A stretch of 64,000 nucleotides of DNA from an uncultured Victivallis sp. (GTDB lineage: Bacteria > Verrucomicrobiota > Lentisphaeria > Victivallales > Victivallaceae), in NCBI GenBank assembly GCA_944389815.1, contig CALXNS010000087.1, positions 1-64,000 on the forward strand. Reading direction: 5' to 3'. Positions within the stretch are counted from its first letter, which is position 1. The number at the start of each line of letters is the position of its first letter. This document shows positions 49,340 to 57,293 of this stretch, one piece after another. The position numbers and the translations under genes are program-made. The notes below the pieces were generated by a model. That model worked only from the letters and a program-made list of their open reading frames with translations. It was not told the origin of the DNA and made no database searches.

Positions 49340-51988
49340 ATGTTGAAAATGGGACGAAAGATTGTTGCAGGCGTTCTGCTCTGCTTGATCGCGGCGTTCG
49401 CCGGCGCGGCGGAAATTCCGGAGGGGTATTACGCCTGTCCGCTTCAATGGGACGACACCTTGCTCGACGTGGCGACCGACGTCTCATTTCTGAATCACAA
49501 ACCGGCCGGTTCCCACGGCCGGGTCGTCGTCGAAGAGGGGCATTTCTACACCACCACCCCCCATGAGAGAATCCGCTTTCTCGGCATCGGCATCGGCGGT
49601 GACGCGCTTTTTTCCCTTGACGCGGAGGATATGGAAAAAATCGCCGTCCGTCTGGCGAAGGCGGGCGTGAATGTGGTGCGGTTTCACGGGTTCGACGGGA
49701 CATATCAGCCGTATTCGCTGATCGACGTCGAAGCCGAAGAGAGTTCGGCGATGAAACCGGAACATCTCGATAAAATGTTCCGCATGTTCTCCGAACTTCG
49801 GAAACAGGGGATTTATTCGGTGATCGGCGCACTGCGGATGGTTCGTGCTCTGAAACCCGGCGACGGTGTGCCGGAGGTGAAATCCTACCGTGAACGGCGC
49901 TATGCCGACCGCTTCGACGCCATCTTCATCGAGTCGCAGAAGAAATGGGCACATCAATTGCTCGGAACCGTCAATCCCTATACCGGCATGACGCTGGCGG
50001 AAGATCCGGCGCTGCTGGCGGTGGAGATCAATAATGAGAGTTCAATGCTCTACGAAAACAAACTTGACTGGTTTCGCGACCTCCATCCATTTTATCAACA
50101 GCAACTTCAAAAGAAATGGAACCTTTTCCTTCAACGGAAATATTCCAACAGCGATGCCGCTCTGCGGCAGGCCTGGGGCGGTTCCTCGGCGTCCGCGGTT
50201 CAAATTCCTGAAATTTCCCTCGGTCGATGGCGCACCGCAGCGAAGGAGGTGAAACTTCTTGCCGCCGCCGGGACGAATTCCGACGGCAGTGAACTTATCT
50301 GCGAAATCTCCGGCAGCGCCGCCAACGCCTGGGATCGCCAGGTGCGTTCCGGCGAATTGACCGAGCTGCGGACAGGGGAGTCTTATATTTTCAGTTGCGA
50401 AATCGCTCACTCCGGCGGCGGACAGCTCGGATTGTCGCTGCAGCAGATGAACGCCCCCTTCAACGGTTGCGGCTTGAACCGGACGCTGGAACTGCCGGCG
50501 GGGAAGAGCGTTGCCGTCGAAATCGGTTTCGAGGCGACGGCGTGCGGCGCGGGAAATCCACCCGCCCTGAACTGGAACGTCGGCAAATGTCCCGGCAGGC
50601 TGGAGATCCGCAACATCCACCTGGTGAAGGGGATGGATTCCGGACTGTCGGCGGATCAGACGCTCGGAGCCGGGAATATTCCGCTGCCCTTCGTCTCGTC
50701 CCCCGGCAAGGAAAACGACTGGCGAGAATTCCTGATTTCACTGGAATGCGATTATGTCGAAACCATGCGCAGTTATCTGCGGAACGATCTGAAACTCGAC
50801 GCGTTGCTCACCGATACACAGATCAACTGGCCCGGCGTAAGTTCCGTCGAAAGCCAGCGCCGGATGGATTACGTCGACGTGCACTCCTACTGGGGACATC
50901 CGCGTTTTCTGGGCAAGGCCGCAGCATGGGATTTCGTGCCGGGAAACTGGGTGATCGAGCCGGCCACCTCGGTCATTCCGGCGCTGGCGGAAAAACGCTG
51001 GTGGCCGCTGGAGGAGGCGTCACGTTACCGGATCTGGAACAAACCGTTGGTGGTTTCGGAGACGGATTACCCGTATCCGCACCTTTTTGCAAGCGAAATG
51101 ATGCCGATTTTTGCGACGGTGTTCTGCCGTCAGGATTGGGATGCGCTCAATTTGTTCATCCACGGCCGGGTTCCGGGGACGCGTGGAACCGAAGGGATCA
51201 ATCACATGTTCGACCAGACCAACCATCCGGGCAAGATCGGCTTCTTTCCGGCGGCGGCGCTGATTTACCGGACCGGGATGATCGCCCCGGCGCCGCGTTC
51301 CGTCCGGCTTCTGCTGCCGAAGAAGGTATGGGAACAATTTCACAGTTACGAAAGCGCCTGGGGACGAAGCGGATTTCAGCGCGATCCGCTTCAAATCCGC
51401 AGCGCGGTCGTTCCGAATGCGCTGCCCGAGGGGGCGAACCCGGTCGCGGAAGAATCCGGGTCGGCCGAGAATGACGCCCCGGTGCGGGTGTTCGGTCAAA
51501 ACGGCAAATTCTTCTTCTCGGCTGCGGCGCCCGGCTGCGGTATTCTGATCGGTCCGCTGGGCGGAGAGCAGGTCGAAAACACAATGTTGAAGACGACATT
51601 GGAAAACTTTGCTCCGGAGAGTGCGGCGGAAAATTTCGCGGCGGCGGTCGTAGTCGCGCGCGACGGCAAACCACTGCCGGAATCGGAATCGATTCTCTTA
51701 ACGCTCGGCAGTTCGTTCATCAATCACGACGTGGTCATGAGTCCGGAAGGAAACACGATCGCCGCGTTGCGTTCGCCGGATGCCAAATGGTGGGGGAGCC
51801 CGCCGGTGGTCGGGGTGCGGATTTCCGGAAAAATTCAGTTACGCTGTGCGCCCGGCATGCGCGCCTGGCTGCTGGACAGCTGCGGGAAACGGATACGGGA
51901 AATGGAAACGGTCCGCCAGGGGAATTTCACGGAGTTGAACATCTCTCCGGAGGATGAGACAATTTTCTATGAAATCGCCGTCCGTTGA
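49340..51988 (+). CDS. Secreted clan GH-A glycoside hydrolase (family not assigned)
   Basis: 882 residues from the ATG at 49340, 6 bases after AAGGTGGG. Signal peptide KIVAGVLLCLIAAFAGAAEI. A TIM barrel follows: GIGIGGDALFSLDAEDMEKI, LAKAGVNVVRFHGFDG, and the acid/base strand LLAVEINNESS (Asn-Glu of clan GH-A). A beta insert (about 300-430) interrupts the barrel, and the likely nucleophile is the Glu in KPLVVSETDYPYPH. Beta-rich domains follow. The overall plan recalls GH5-like enzymes, but no family can be named from sequence alone. It is the last gene of the LacI operon and probably attacks the polysaccharide that this locus senses. Confidence 0.72.
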   Translation: MLKMGRKIVAGVLLCLIAAFAGAAEIPEGYYACPLQWDDTLLDVATDVSFLNHKPAGSHGRVVVEEGHFYTTTPHERIRFLGIGIGGDALFSLDAEDMEKIAVRLAKAGVNVVRFHGFDGTYQPYSLIDVEAEESSAMKPEHLDKMFRMFSELRKQGIYSVIGALRMVRALKPGDGVPEVKSYRERRYADRFDAIFIESQKKWAHQLLGTVNPYTGMTLAEDPALLAVEINNESSMLYENKLDWFRDLHPFYQQQLQKKWNLFLQRKYSNSDAALRQAWGGSSASAVQIPEISLGRWRTAAKEVKLLAAAGTNSDGSELICEISGSAANAWDRQVRSGELTELRTGESYIFSCEIAHSGGGQLGLSLQQMNAPFNGCGLNRTLELPAGKSVAVEIGFEATACGAGNPPALNWNVGKCPGRLEIRNIHLVKGMDSGLSADQTLGAGNIPLPFVSSPGKENDWREFLISLECDYVETMRSYLRNDLKLDALLTDTQINWPGVSSVESQRRMDYVDVHSYWGHPRFLGKAAAWDFVPGNWVIEPATSVIPALAEKRWWPLEEASRYRIWNKPLVVSETDYPYPHLFASEMMPIFATVFCRQDWDALNLFIHGRVPGTRGTEGINHMFDQTNHPGKIGFFPAAALIYRTGMIAPAPRSVRLLLPKKVWEQFHSYESAWGRSGFQRDPLQIRSAVVPNALPEGANPVAEESGSAENDAPVRVFGQNGKFFFSAAAPGCGILIGPLGGEQVENTMLKTTLENFAPESAAENFAAAVVVARDGKPLPESESILLTLGSSFINHDVVMSPEGNTIAALRSPDAKWWGSPPVVGVRISGKIQLRCAPGMRAWLLDSCGKRIREMETVRQGNFTELNISPEDETIFYEIAVR

Positions 51989-52027
51989 GGTTCGTTCCGG
52001 AATCTGGGAAAATTTTTCCGCTTGTCA

Positions 52028-52056
52028 TTGTAAATGACGGTTTGATGCGTTATTTT
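52028..52056 (+). promoter_or_regulatory. Promoter of dedA (TATTTT class)
   Basis: TTGTAA (52028-52033), 17-bp spacer, TATTTT (52051-52056) preceded by GT and followed by AA; the spacer edges match those at rpsO. The start codon is 68 bp downstream. Confidence 0.55.
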
Positions 52057-52123
52057 AATGCGATTTCTCTTTTATTATCGCAAAAAACGTCAAATTTTAC
52101 AAAAGCGGAACAAGGTTTTCATC

Positions 52124-52819
52124 ATGACCGAAATGATTGCCGAACATATCGGCTGGGCCGCGTCATACGCGCATAGCTGGGGATTTTTTCTGATATTCTT
52201 TTTCATGGCGGTGGAGAGTTCCTTCATCCCGTTTCCGAGCGAAGTGGTGATGATTCCGGCGGGGTTTCTCGCGTATCGCTGCGGGTTGACGTTTGAGTTG
52301 CCCTGGGTGGATTTCACCGCTGCGGTCGTAGTCGGGCTGGCCGGTTCGATGGCGGGAGCGTATGTGAATTATTATCTGGCCGCCTGGCTCGGACGGCCGT
52401 TTCTGCACAAGTATGGCCGATACTTCTTCCTCCCGGAACCGACGCTCGACCGGGCGGAGGAGATCTTCCGCCGTTATGGAGAGCTGGCTACATTCGTCTG
52501 CCGGCTGCTGCCGGGGATCCGTCAGCTCATTTCGATTCCCGCGGGGCTGGTGCGCATGAACGTCTGGCGTTTTTCGTTTTTCACCGCGCTTGGAGCGGGG
52601 CTCTGGATCATCGTGTTGACGTTGATCGGCTGGTATTTCGGACATCTGGCAGGCGATATGAGTTATCTGGAGATGGTCGAACGCGGCAAGGCGATCATCA
52701 GCGAAAATTACGTATGGGTGATCCTCGGGCTTGCTGTGCTGGTCGCAGCTTATCTGGCCGTACACCGCAAGGTGATGAAATCGACGGAGGCGCCGTCGGC
52801 GCCTCCCCCGGAAGTGTGA
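52124..52819 (+). CDS. DedA-family membrane protein
   Basis: 231 residues from the ATG at 52124. It has five or six hydrophobic helices. MAVESSFIPFPSEVVMIPAG holds the reentrant-loop acid and Pro residues of the family, GSMAGAYVNYYLAAWLGRPF the G-x-x-x-G/Y-x-x-G-R segment, and VCRLLPGIRQLISIPAGLVR the conserved Arg motif. DedA proteins flip or recycle undecaprenyl phosphate and other phospholipids and support membrane energetics. It has its own promoter and only a weak hairpin CCGCC/GGCGG downstream. Confidence 0.88.
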   Translation: MTEMIAEHIGWAASYAHSWGFFLIFFFMAVESSFIPFPSEVVMIPAGFLAYRCGLTFELPWVDFTAAVVVGLAGSMAGAYVNYYLAAWLGRPFLHKYGRYFFLPEPTLDRAEEIFRRYGELATFVCRLLPGIRQLISIPAGLVRMNVWRFSFFTALGAGLWIIVLTLIGWYFGHLAGDMSYLEMVERGKAIISENYVWVILGLAVLVAAYLAVHRKVMKSTEAPSAPPPEV

Positions 52820-52932
52820 AGTCCGGTTCCCGCTTCGGTCAAGGCGGTGCGACCAGGAGCACAATGACACCGCCGATGGCGGATGAATGATGTTTTTTTC
52901 TTGCGGAAGTGATGTTTTTTTTCGCTTCTATC

Positions 52933-52961
52933 TTGAAAAAAGATCATTTATATGCTATATA
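52933..52961 (+). promoter_or_regulatory. Promoter of the ABC importer operon
   Basis: TTGAAA (52933-52938), 17-bp spacer, TATATA (52956-52961), 70 bp before the first start. A near-repeat GATGTTTTTTT occurs twice just upstream (about 52888-52919). Confidence 0.6.
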
Positions 52962-53030
52962 TAAACGGGAACCATACGTAAAGTTCGCAATAATTAAAAA
53001 TTTTTTAAAGCTCGAATGAAAGGAGACGGC

Positions 53031-53870
53031 ATGTTTCAGATGTTCCGGATCCCGGTGTTGCTGACGTTCGTCTGCGGTGCATTTGCCGCAGTCGGTTCCG
53101 ATGAGGCCGTGGATGCCATCATGAAGGCGTATTCGGATATGAATTATCCTCAGGCGCGCAAACTTGCCGCGAAACTGCCGGAGCACCCGGAAGCGCGGCT
53201 GGTGACGGCGCTCTGCGATCTTTACGATCGGACGAGTCCGCAGATTGAACGCGCACAGCAGGAACTGGCGCTTCTCTTCCGGGAGGAATCGCTGTCGGTA
53301 CGGCTGCGATCGGAGGCGGGATTGTCGCTCGCGCGGACGGCGCAGCTGATGAAGGAACGGCGTGACATCTACGGAAATGCGGCGGATATTTACGACCATC
53401 TTGCGCTTTTCCGGGAGGTGGAGGAGCTTGTTCCGGACAGCGCGATGGCGCGGGACGCTTTTCTCTACCGCATTCGCGAGGAACTCGAACGTGAAGAGAG
53501 CCGCGATGCCGCGTTCGACGAACTGGAACGGTTCATTGTTGAATTCAAAGGCGATGCGCGGCTGCTGACGCCATTGCGGCAGATGGCCGAATATGAATAT
53601 ATCCGGCTCCGGAGTGATTATGCCAATGCGGTTCGCCATCTGGAGGCGGCATGCGCGGAGGGGTTCGACAATCCGAGTGAGGCGCGTTCCGCCTCATTTC
53701 GGCTGGCGTTTCTGTGCGACCGGAAACTGAAGGATCGGGAGCGGGGGATTCGTTATTACCGGAAATTCATCAGCGAGTATCCGTTTGCCGCGTTGAGCAT
53801 CGTCGCGAAACGGTTTCTGAAGGAGCTTGGCGAAGAGAGCGTGGAGGTCGGCGATGTCGAAGAACAATGA
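53031..53870 (+). CDS. Exported TPR-like helical protein
   Basis: 279 residues from the ATG at 53031, which has AAGGAG 6 bases upstream; an earlier ATG overlaps that site and is not used. A short signal peptide (VLLTFVCGAFAAVG) is followed by helical hairpins with TPR-like spacing (YSDMNYPQARKLAAKLPEHP, RQMAEYEYIRLRSDYANAVR, FRLAFLCDRKLKDRERGIRY). Probably periplasmic. It overlaps the solute-binding protein gene by 17 bp, so it is tied to the importer; a scaffold role is a guess. Confidence 0.6.
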   Translation: MFQMFRIPVLLTFVCGAFAAVGSDEAVDAIMKAYSDMNYPQARKLAAKLPEHPEARLVTALCDLYDRTSPQIERAQQELALLFREESLSVRLRSEAGLSLARTAQLMKERRDIYGNAADIYDHLALFREVEELVPDSAMARDAFLYRIREELEREESRDAAFDELERFIVEFKGDARLLTPLRQMAEYEYIRLRSDYANAVRHLEAACAEGFDNPSEARSASFRLAFLCDRKLKDRERGIRYYRKFISEYPFAALSIVAKRFLKELGEESVEVGDVEEQ

Positions 53871-55515
53871 CGAATTCAGTCGGAACAGCCGTTTTCAACG
53901 GTTTGGTCTGGTGCTGGCGATAATATTTTTCCTGATTTCCGTGGTGATGGTGATCCGGAATCACGGCGGGACGGAGACGATTTTTTCCCCCGACACCAAG
54001 GTGATCACCTTCGCGCACTGGCAGTTGGAGGATGGTTTCCGCGAGGGGTTCGAGGAAGCGATCAAGATTTACGAGGAGGAGAAGGCCCGGCAGGGAGTGA
54101 AGGTCAAAGTCCGGCAGCTCGGCATTCCGATCCGGGGATATTCGCAGTGGCTGCTGACGCAGCTGATCGGCGGAGAACCGGCGGATGTGCTGGAATTGAC
54201 CGGAAGTTCGGATATCTTCAACCAGTATTTCGTCACGCTGTCGCCCTACATCGGAGAGAGGAATCCGTGGAACAAGGGAACTCCGCTGGAGAATTACAGC
54301 TGGCGGGAGAGCTTCGTAGATGACATGCTTGCGTCGCTCGATCCGAACTACAGCGAATTCTTCAGCGTCAATCTCTTCATGATGACCGTCCGCGTTTACG
54401 CGAACGTCGATTTGATCCGCAAGGCGACCGGCAGCGACAAAATGCCCGACACCGTGACCGAATGGCTCGAAATCTGCCGGAAACTGCGCGAATACGGCAA
54501 GGCGACCGACCGTCCGGTAATTCCGATCGGAGTACGGGGATTCGACAAGGCGACGCTGAGCACCTTGTTCTACGATTATAACGCTCAGCTCAACGGCGAT
54601 CTTTCCGACTTCATCAGCGCCTACGGCTTCGGGGGCGTGCCGGCGGATGCGTTCGAAGCGATCAACAATGGAACGCTGGATCGGGAGCGGCTGCTCGATC
54701 CGGTTCGGCTGATTGCCGAAATCGGGCAGTATTTCGCCGAAGGTTTTCCGTCGATCGACCTGGAACAGACCAAATATTTATTCTTCTCCGGAAACGTCGG
54801 CTTTTTCATCGACGGCAGTTACAATGCCTGGAGCATGGTGAACAACTCTCCGTTCGAGGTCAAGGTGATCCGGCTTCCGGAACTGACCGCGGCTCATCCG
54901 CTCGGCGGGCACGCGCTCGGACGCGTGAATGAACTCGGCTCCGGACTCGGCGGGAAATTCGGGATCCCGAAGCGGACGAAGAACTTCGACCTGGCATTGG
55001 ATTTTCTGCGGTTCATCACCTCCTACCGGATCAATCAGCTCACGATGGTCGAGCACAGCCGGTGGCTTTCATCGCTGAAGCAGGTCAAGTACGAGGGTTT
55101 CATGAAGGATCTGGAACCGATTACCGACACCGGTTACACCGGTGCGAATGATCCGTTCAACAACGGCGGCTACAGTTACCGTCGCGTACTGCAGCTGCTG
55201 GAGAAGATCATCATCGAGAAGCCGTCCGACCCGGGGCAGATGTTCTGGGAAGGATTCCTGGACGACCGGCCGATTCTGACGAGCGAACTCTACGAGACGG
55301 TGCTGGGCATTCAACGGACGCTCTGGAGCATGGACGGGTCGCGTTCGGCGCTGTCGCTGGGCGGGTCGAATCCGTCGTTGAGCGAGGAGGAGCGGGAACT
55401 TTTCCGGCGTCGCGGCGGGATTACGCAGGAGGGGGTGACGGGCCGTTACCGGAATCTGGATGACAATATCCGGCTCATGCGGGAAGTGGAAAAACTCAAA
55501 CGGGAAAAGAACTGA
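53854..55515 (+). CDS. ABC sugar importer, membrane-anchored solute-binding protein
   Basis: 553 residues from the ATG at 53854, with GGAGG upstream. One hydrophobic helix (about 17-37, FGLVLAIIFFLISVVMVI) without signal-peptidase or lipobox features acts as an anchor. The remainder has the family 1 solute-binding fold: ITFAHWQLEDGFREGFEEAI, GGEPADVLELTGSSD, GFFIDGSYNAWSMVNNSPF and GKFGIPKRTKNFDLALDFL. It would present an oligosaccharide to the two permeases that follow. Its stop is 1 bp before the first permease. Longer than usual (about 420 residues), with a charged C-terminal tail. Confidence 0.82.
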   Translation: MSKNNDEFSRNSRFQRFGLVLAIIFFLISVVMVIRNHGGTETIFSPDTKVITFAHWQLEDGFREGFEEAIKIYEEEKARQGVKVKVRQLGIPIRGYSQWLLTQLIGGEPADVLELTGSSDIFNQYFVTLSPYIGERNPWNKGTPLENYSWRESFVDDMLASLDPNYSEFFSVNLFMMTVRVYANVDLIRKATGSDKMPDTVTEWLEICRKLREYGKATDRPVIPIGVRGFDKATLSTLFYDYNAQLNGDLSDFISAYGFGGVPADAFEAINNGTLDRERLLDPVRLIAEIGQYFAEGFPSIDLEQTKYLFFSGNVGFFIDGSYNAWSMVNNSPFEVKVIRLPELTAAHPLGGHALGRVNELGSGLGGKFGIPKRTKNFDLALDFLRFITSYRINQLTMVEHSRWLSSLKQVKYEGFMKDLEPITDTGYTGANDPFNNGGYSYRRVLQLLEKIIIEKPSDPGQMFWEGFLDDRPILTSELYETVLGIQRTLWSMDGSRSALSLGGSNPSLSEEERELFRRRGGITQEGVTGRYRNLDDNIRLMREVEKLKREKN

Positions 55516-55516
55516 A

Positions 55517-56419
55517 ATGGCCATCGAGGTTTCTGTAAAGAAGTTGCGCAATTATTACCCGGCGTATTTTCTGATTGCAATACCGCTGTTTCTGGTGTTG
55601 CTCTTCAGTTATCATCCGATTGTGAATGGTTTCATCCACATGTTCTACCGCTGGGACGGGGATACGGTCGAGGAGTTCATCGGGCTAGAATATATGTGGC
55701 GGGTGATTCACGACAGTGAATTGCTGCACAGTTTCTGGGTGGTGACGATTTTCGTTGTGGCGAACGTCGTCAAAATGATATTGCCGATTCTGGTGGCGGT
55801 GGTGCTGCACCACGTGATCAACGACCGGATCGGATATCTCTACCGGATTCTCTTCGTGGTGCCGATGATCATTCCGGCGATGGTCGGGATTCTGATCTGG
55901 AAATATTTCTACGAACCGAACAGCGGCATTCTCAACGGCATGCTTCGCGCGTTCGGTTTCATCGGGCCGACCGAAACGGTGCAGTGGCTGTCCGATCCCG
56001 CGCTGGTGATTCCGTCGCTGGTGTTCATGGGGTTTCCGTGGGTGGGAGCGTTCGGCGTGCTGATTTATCTGGCGGGGTTGCAGGGGATCAGCGAGGACAT
56101 CTACGAGGCGGCGGAGATCGACGGGGCGGGAGCGCTGACGGTATTTTTCAAAATTGAACTTCCACTCATCATGACGCAGGTACGGATCAATCTGGTGCTG
56201 ATGATCATCAGCACGATTCAGAGCTGGGAGAACATTTTTCTCTTCCTGGGCGCGGACGGCGGCCCGGGAGGAATTGCGATGGTGCCGGGGCTGATGATTT
56301 TCCGGGAAGCGTTTTCGCGGGGGCTTTTCGGTTACGGCTGTGCAATCGGCTTCGTCATTTTCGTGGTGACGCTGGCGCTGACGCTGATCAACAACAAAAT
56401 TGTCCGGGTCAATAAATAG
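55517..56419 (+). CDS. ABC sugar importer permease 1 (MalF-like)
   Basis: 300 residues, six transmembrane helices. It starts KKLRNYYPAYFLIAIPLFLV. The EAA loop that contacts the ATPase is clear: DIYEAAEIDGAGALTVFFKI followed by ELPLIM. Binding-protein-dependent permeases of the carbohydrate CUT1 type have this plan. It is 1 bp after the binding-protein gene and 15 bp before permease 2. The ATPase that both would need is not encoded in the window. Confidence 0.9.
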   Translation: MAIEVSVKKLRNYYPAYFLIAIPLFLVLLFSYHPIVNGFIHMFYRWDGDTVEEFIGLEYMWRVIHDSELLHSFWVVTIFVVANVVKMILPILVAVVLHHVINDRIGYLYRILFVVPMIIPAMVGILIWKYFYEPNSGILNGMLRAFGFIGPTETVQWLSDPALVIPSLVFMGFPWVGAFGVLIYLAGLQGISEDIYEAAEIDGAGALTVFFKIELPLIMTQVRINLVLMIISTIQSWENIFLFLGADGGPGGIAMVPGLMIFREAFSRGLFGYGCAIGFVIFVVTLALTLINNKIVRVNK

Positions 56420-56434
56420 GAAGGAGTTCACTTC

Positions 56435-57265
56435 ATGGCGCGCGTGGTTCGGTCCAGATTTGCGGAATGCATGAAGCATCTCTTCATTGTGCTGATACTG
56501 TTTTTCGCCTTTGTTCCGTTGTATCTGATGGTGAATATCTCGCTCAAGGACAATCTGCAGTTCGCGTTGAATCCGTGGCTGCCGAGTTATCCGTTCCACT
56601 GGGAGAACTATGTTTACGGCTGGCACCAGATCGGCGGGACGATATTCAATACGATTTTCGTGGCGACGACGACGACGGTTCTGACGTTGTTTTTTGCGGT
56701 GATCGGGGCGTATTTCTTTGCGCGTTACAAGATGCCGGGGTCGAAATTTCTCTTCGGAATATTCATGCTGCTGATGATGTATCCGGCGGTGGCGAACATG
56801 GTTCCGATGTTCAAGCTGATTGCGTCGCTGGGGTTGTACAACACGCACCTGTCGCTGATCATTCCGGCGGTGGCGGCGGGGCAGGCGTTCAACATCTACG
56901 TGCTGCGCAATTTCATCGAGGACATTCCGCAGGATCTGTTCGACGCGATTGAAATCGACGGCGGGAACACCTTCTGGCAGATCTGGCATGTGGTCATTCC
57001 GATGTCGATGCCGATCATCGGAACACTCGGGATTCTGTCGATCATCGGGCAGTGGAATAATTTCGTGTCGCCGCTGCTCTACATCCGGGATTCCAATTTG
57101 CAGACCATCGCGGTGGCGCTGCTGAATCTCGAAGGGGAATACACCAAGAACTGGGGACAGTTGATGGCCGGTTACACGATCGCCTCGATTCCTTTGATCG
57201 TGCTCTTCATTTTCTGCATGAAACTCTTCATCCGCGGCCTCTCCTCGGGAGCGGTCAAGGGTTGA
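56435..57265 (+). CDS. ABC sugar importer permease 2 (MalG-like)
   Basis: 276 residues with six helices. The N-terminus has the MalG-like ISLKDNLQFALNPWLPSYPF and WENYVYGW, and the EAA loop reads DLFDAIEIDGGNTFWQIWHV followed by VIPM. GGAAGGAG precedes the ATG. With permease 1 it forms the heterodimeric channel of a CUT1 importer. No ATPase follows; the next gene is a ClC transporter 28 bp downstream, so a shared MsiK-like ATPase encoded elsewhere is likely. Confidence 0.9.
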   Translation: MARVVRSRFAECMKHLFIVLILFFAFVPLYLMVNISLKDNLQFALNPWLPSYPFHWENYVYGWHQIGGTIFNTIFVATTTTVLTLFFAVIGAYFFARYKMPGSKFLFGIFMLLMMYPAVANMVPMFKLIASLGLYNTHLSLIIPAVAAGQAFNIYVLRNFIEDIPQDLFDAIEIDGGNTFWQIWHVVIPMSMPIIGTLGILSIIGQWNNFVSPLLYIRDSNLQTIAVALLNLEGEYTKNWGQLMAGYTIASIPLIVLFIFCMKLFIRGLSSGAVKG

Positions 57266-57293
57266 GGCGAAGCCGGAGTCGAATGGAATAATC

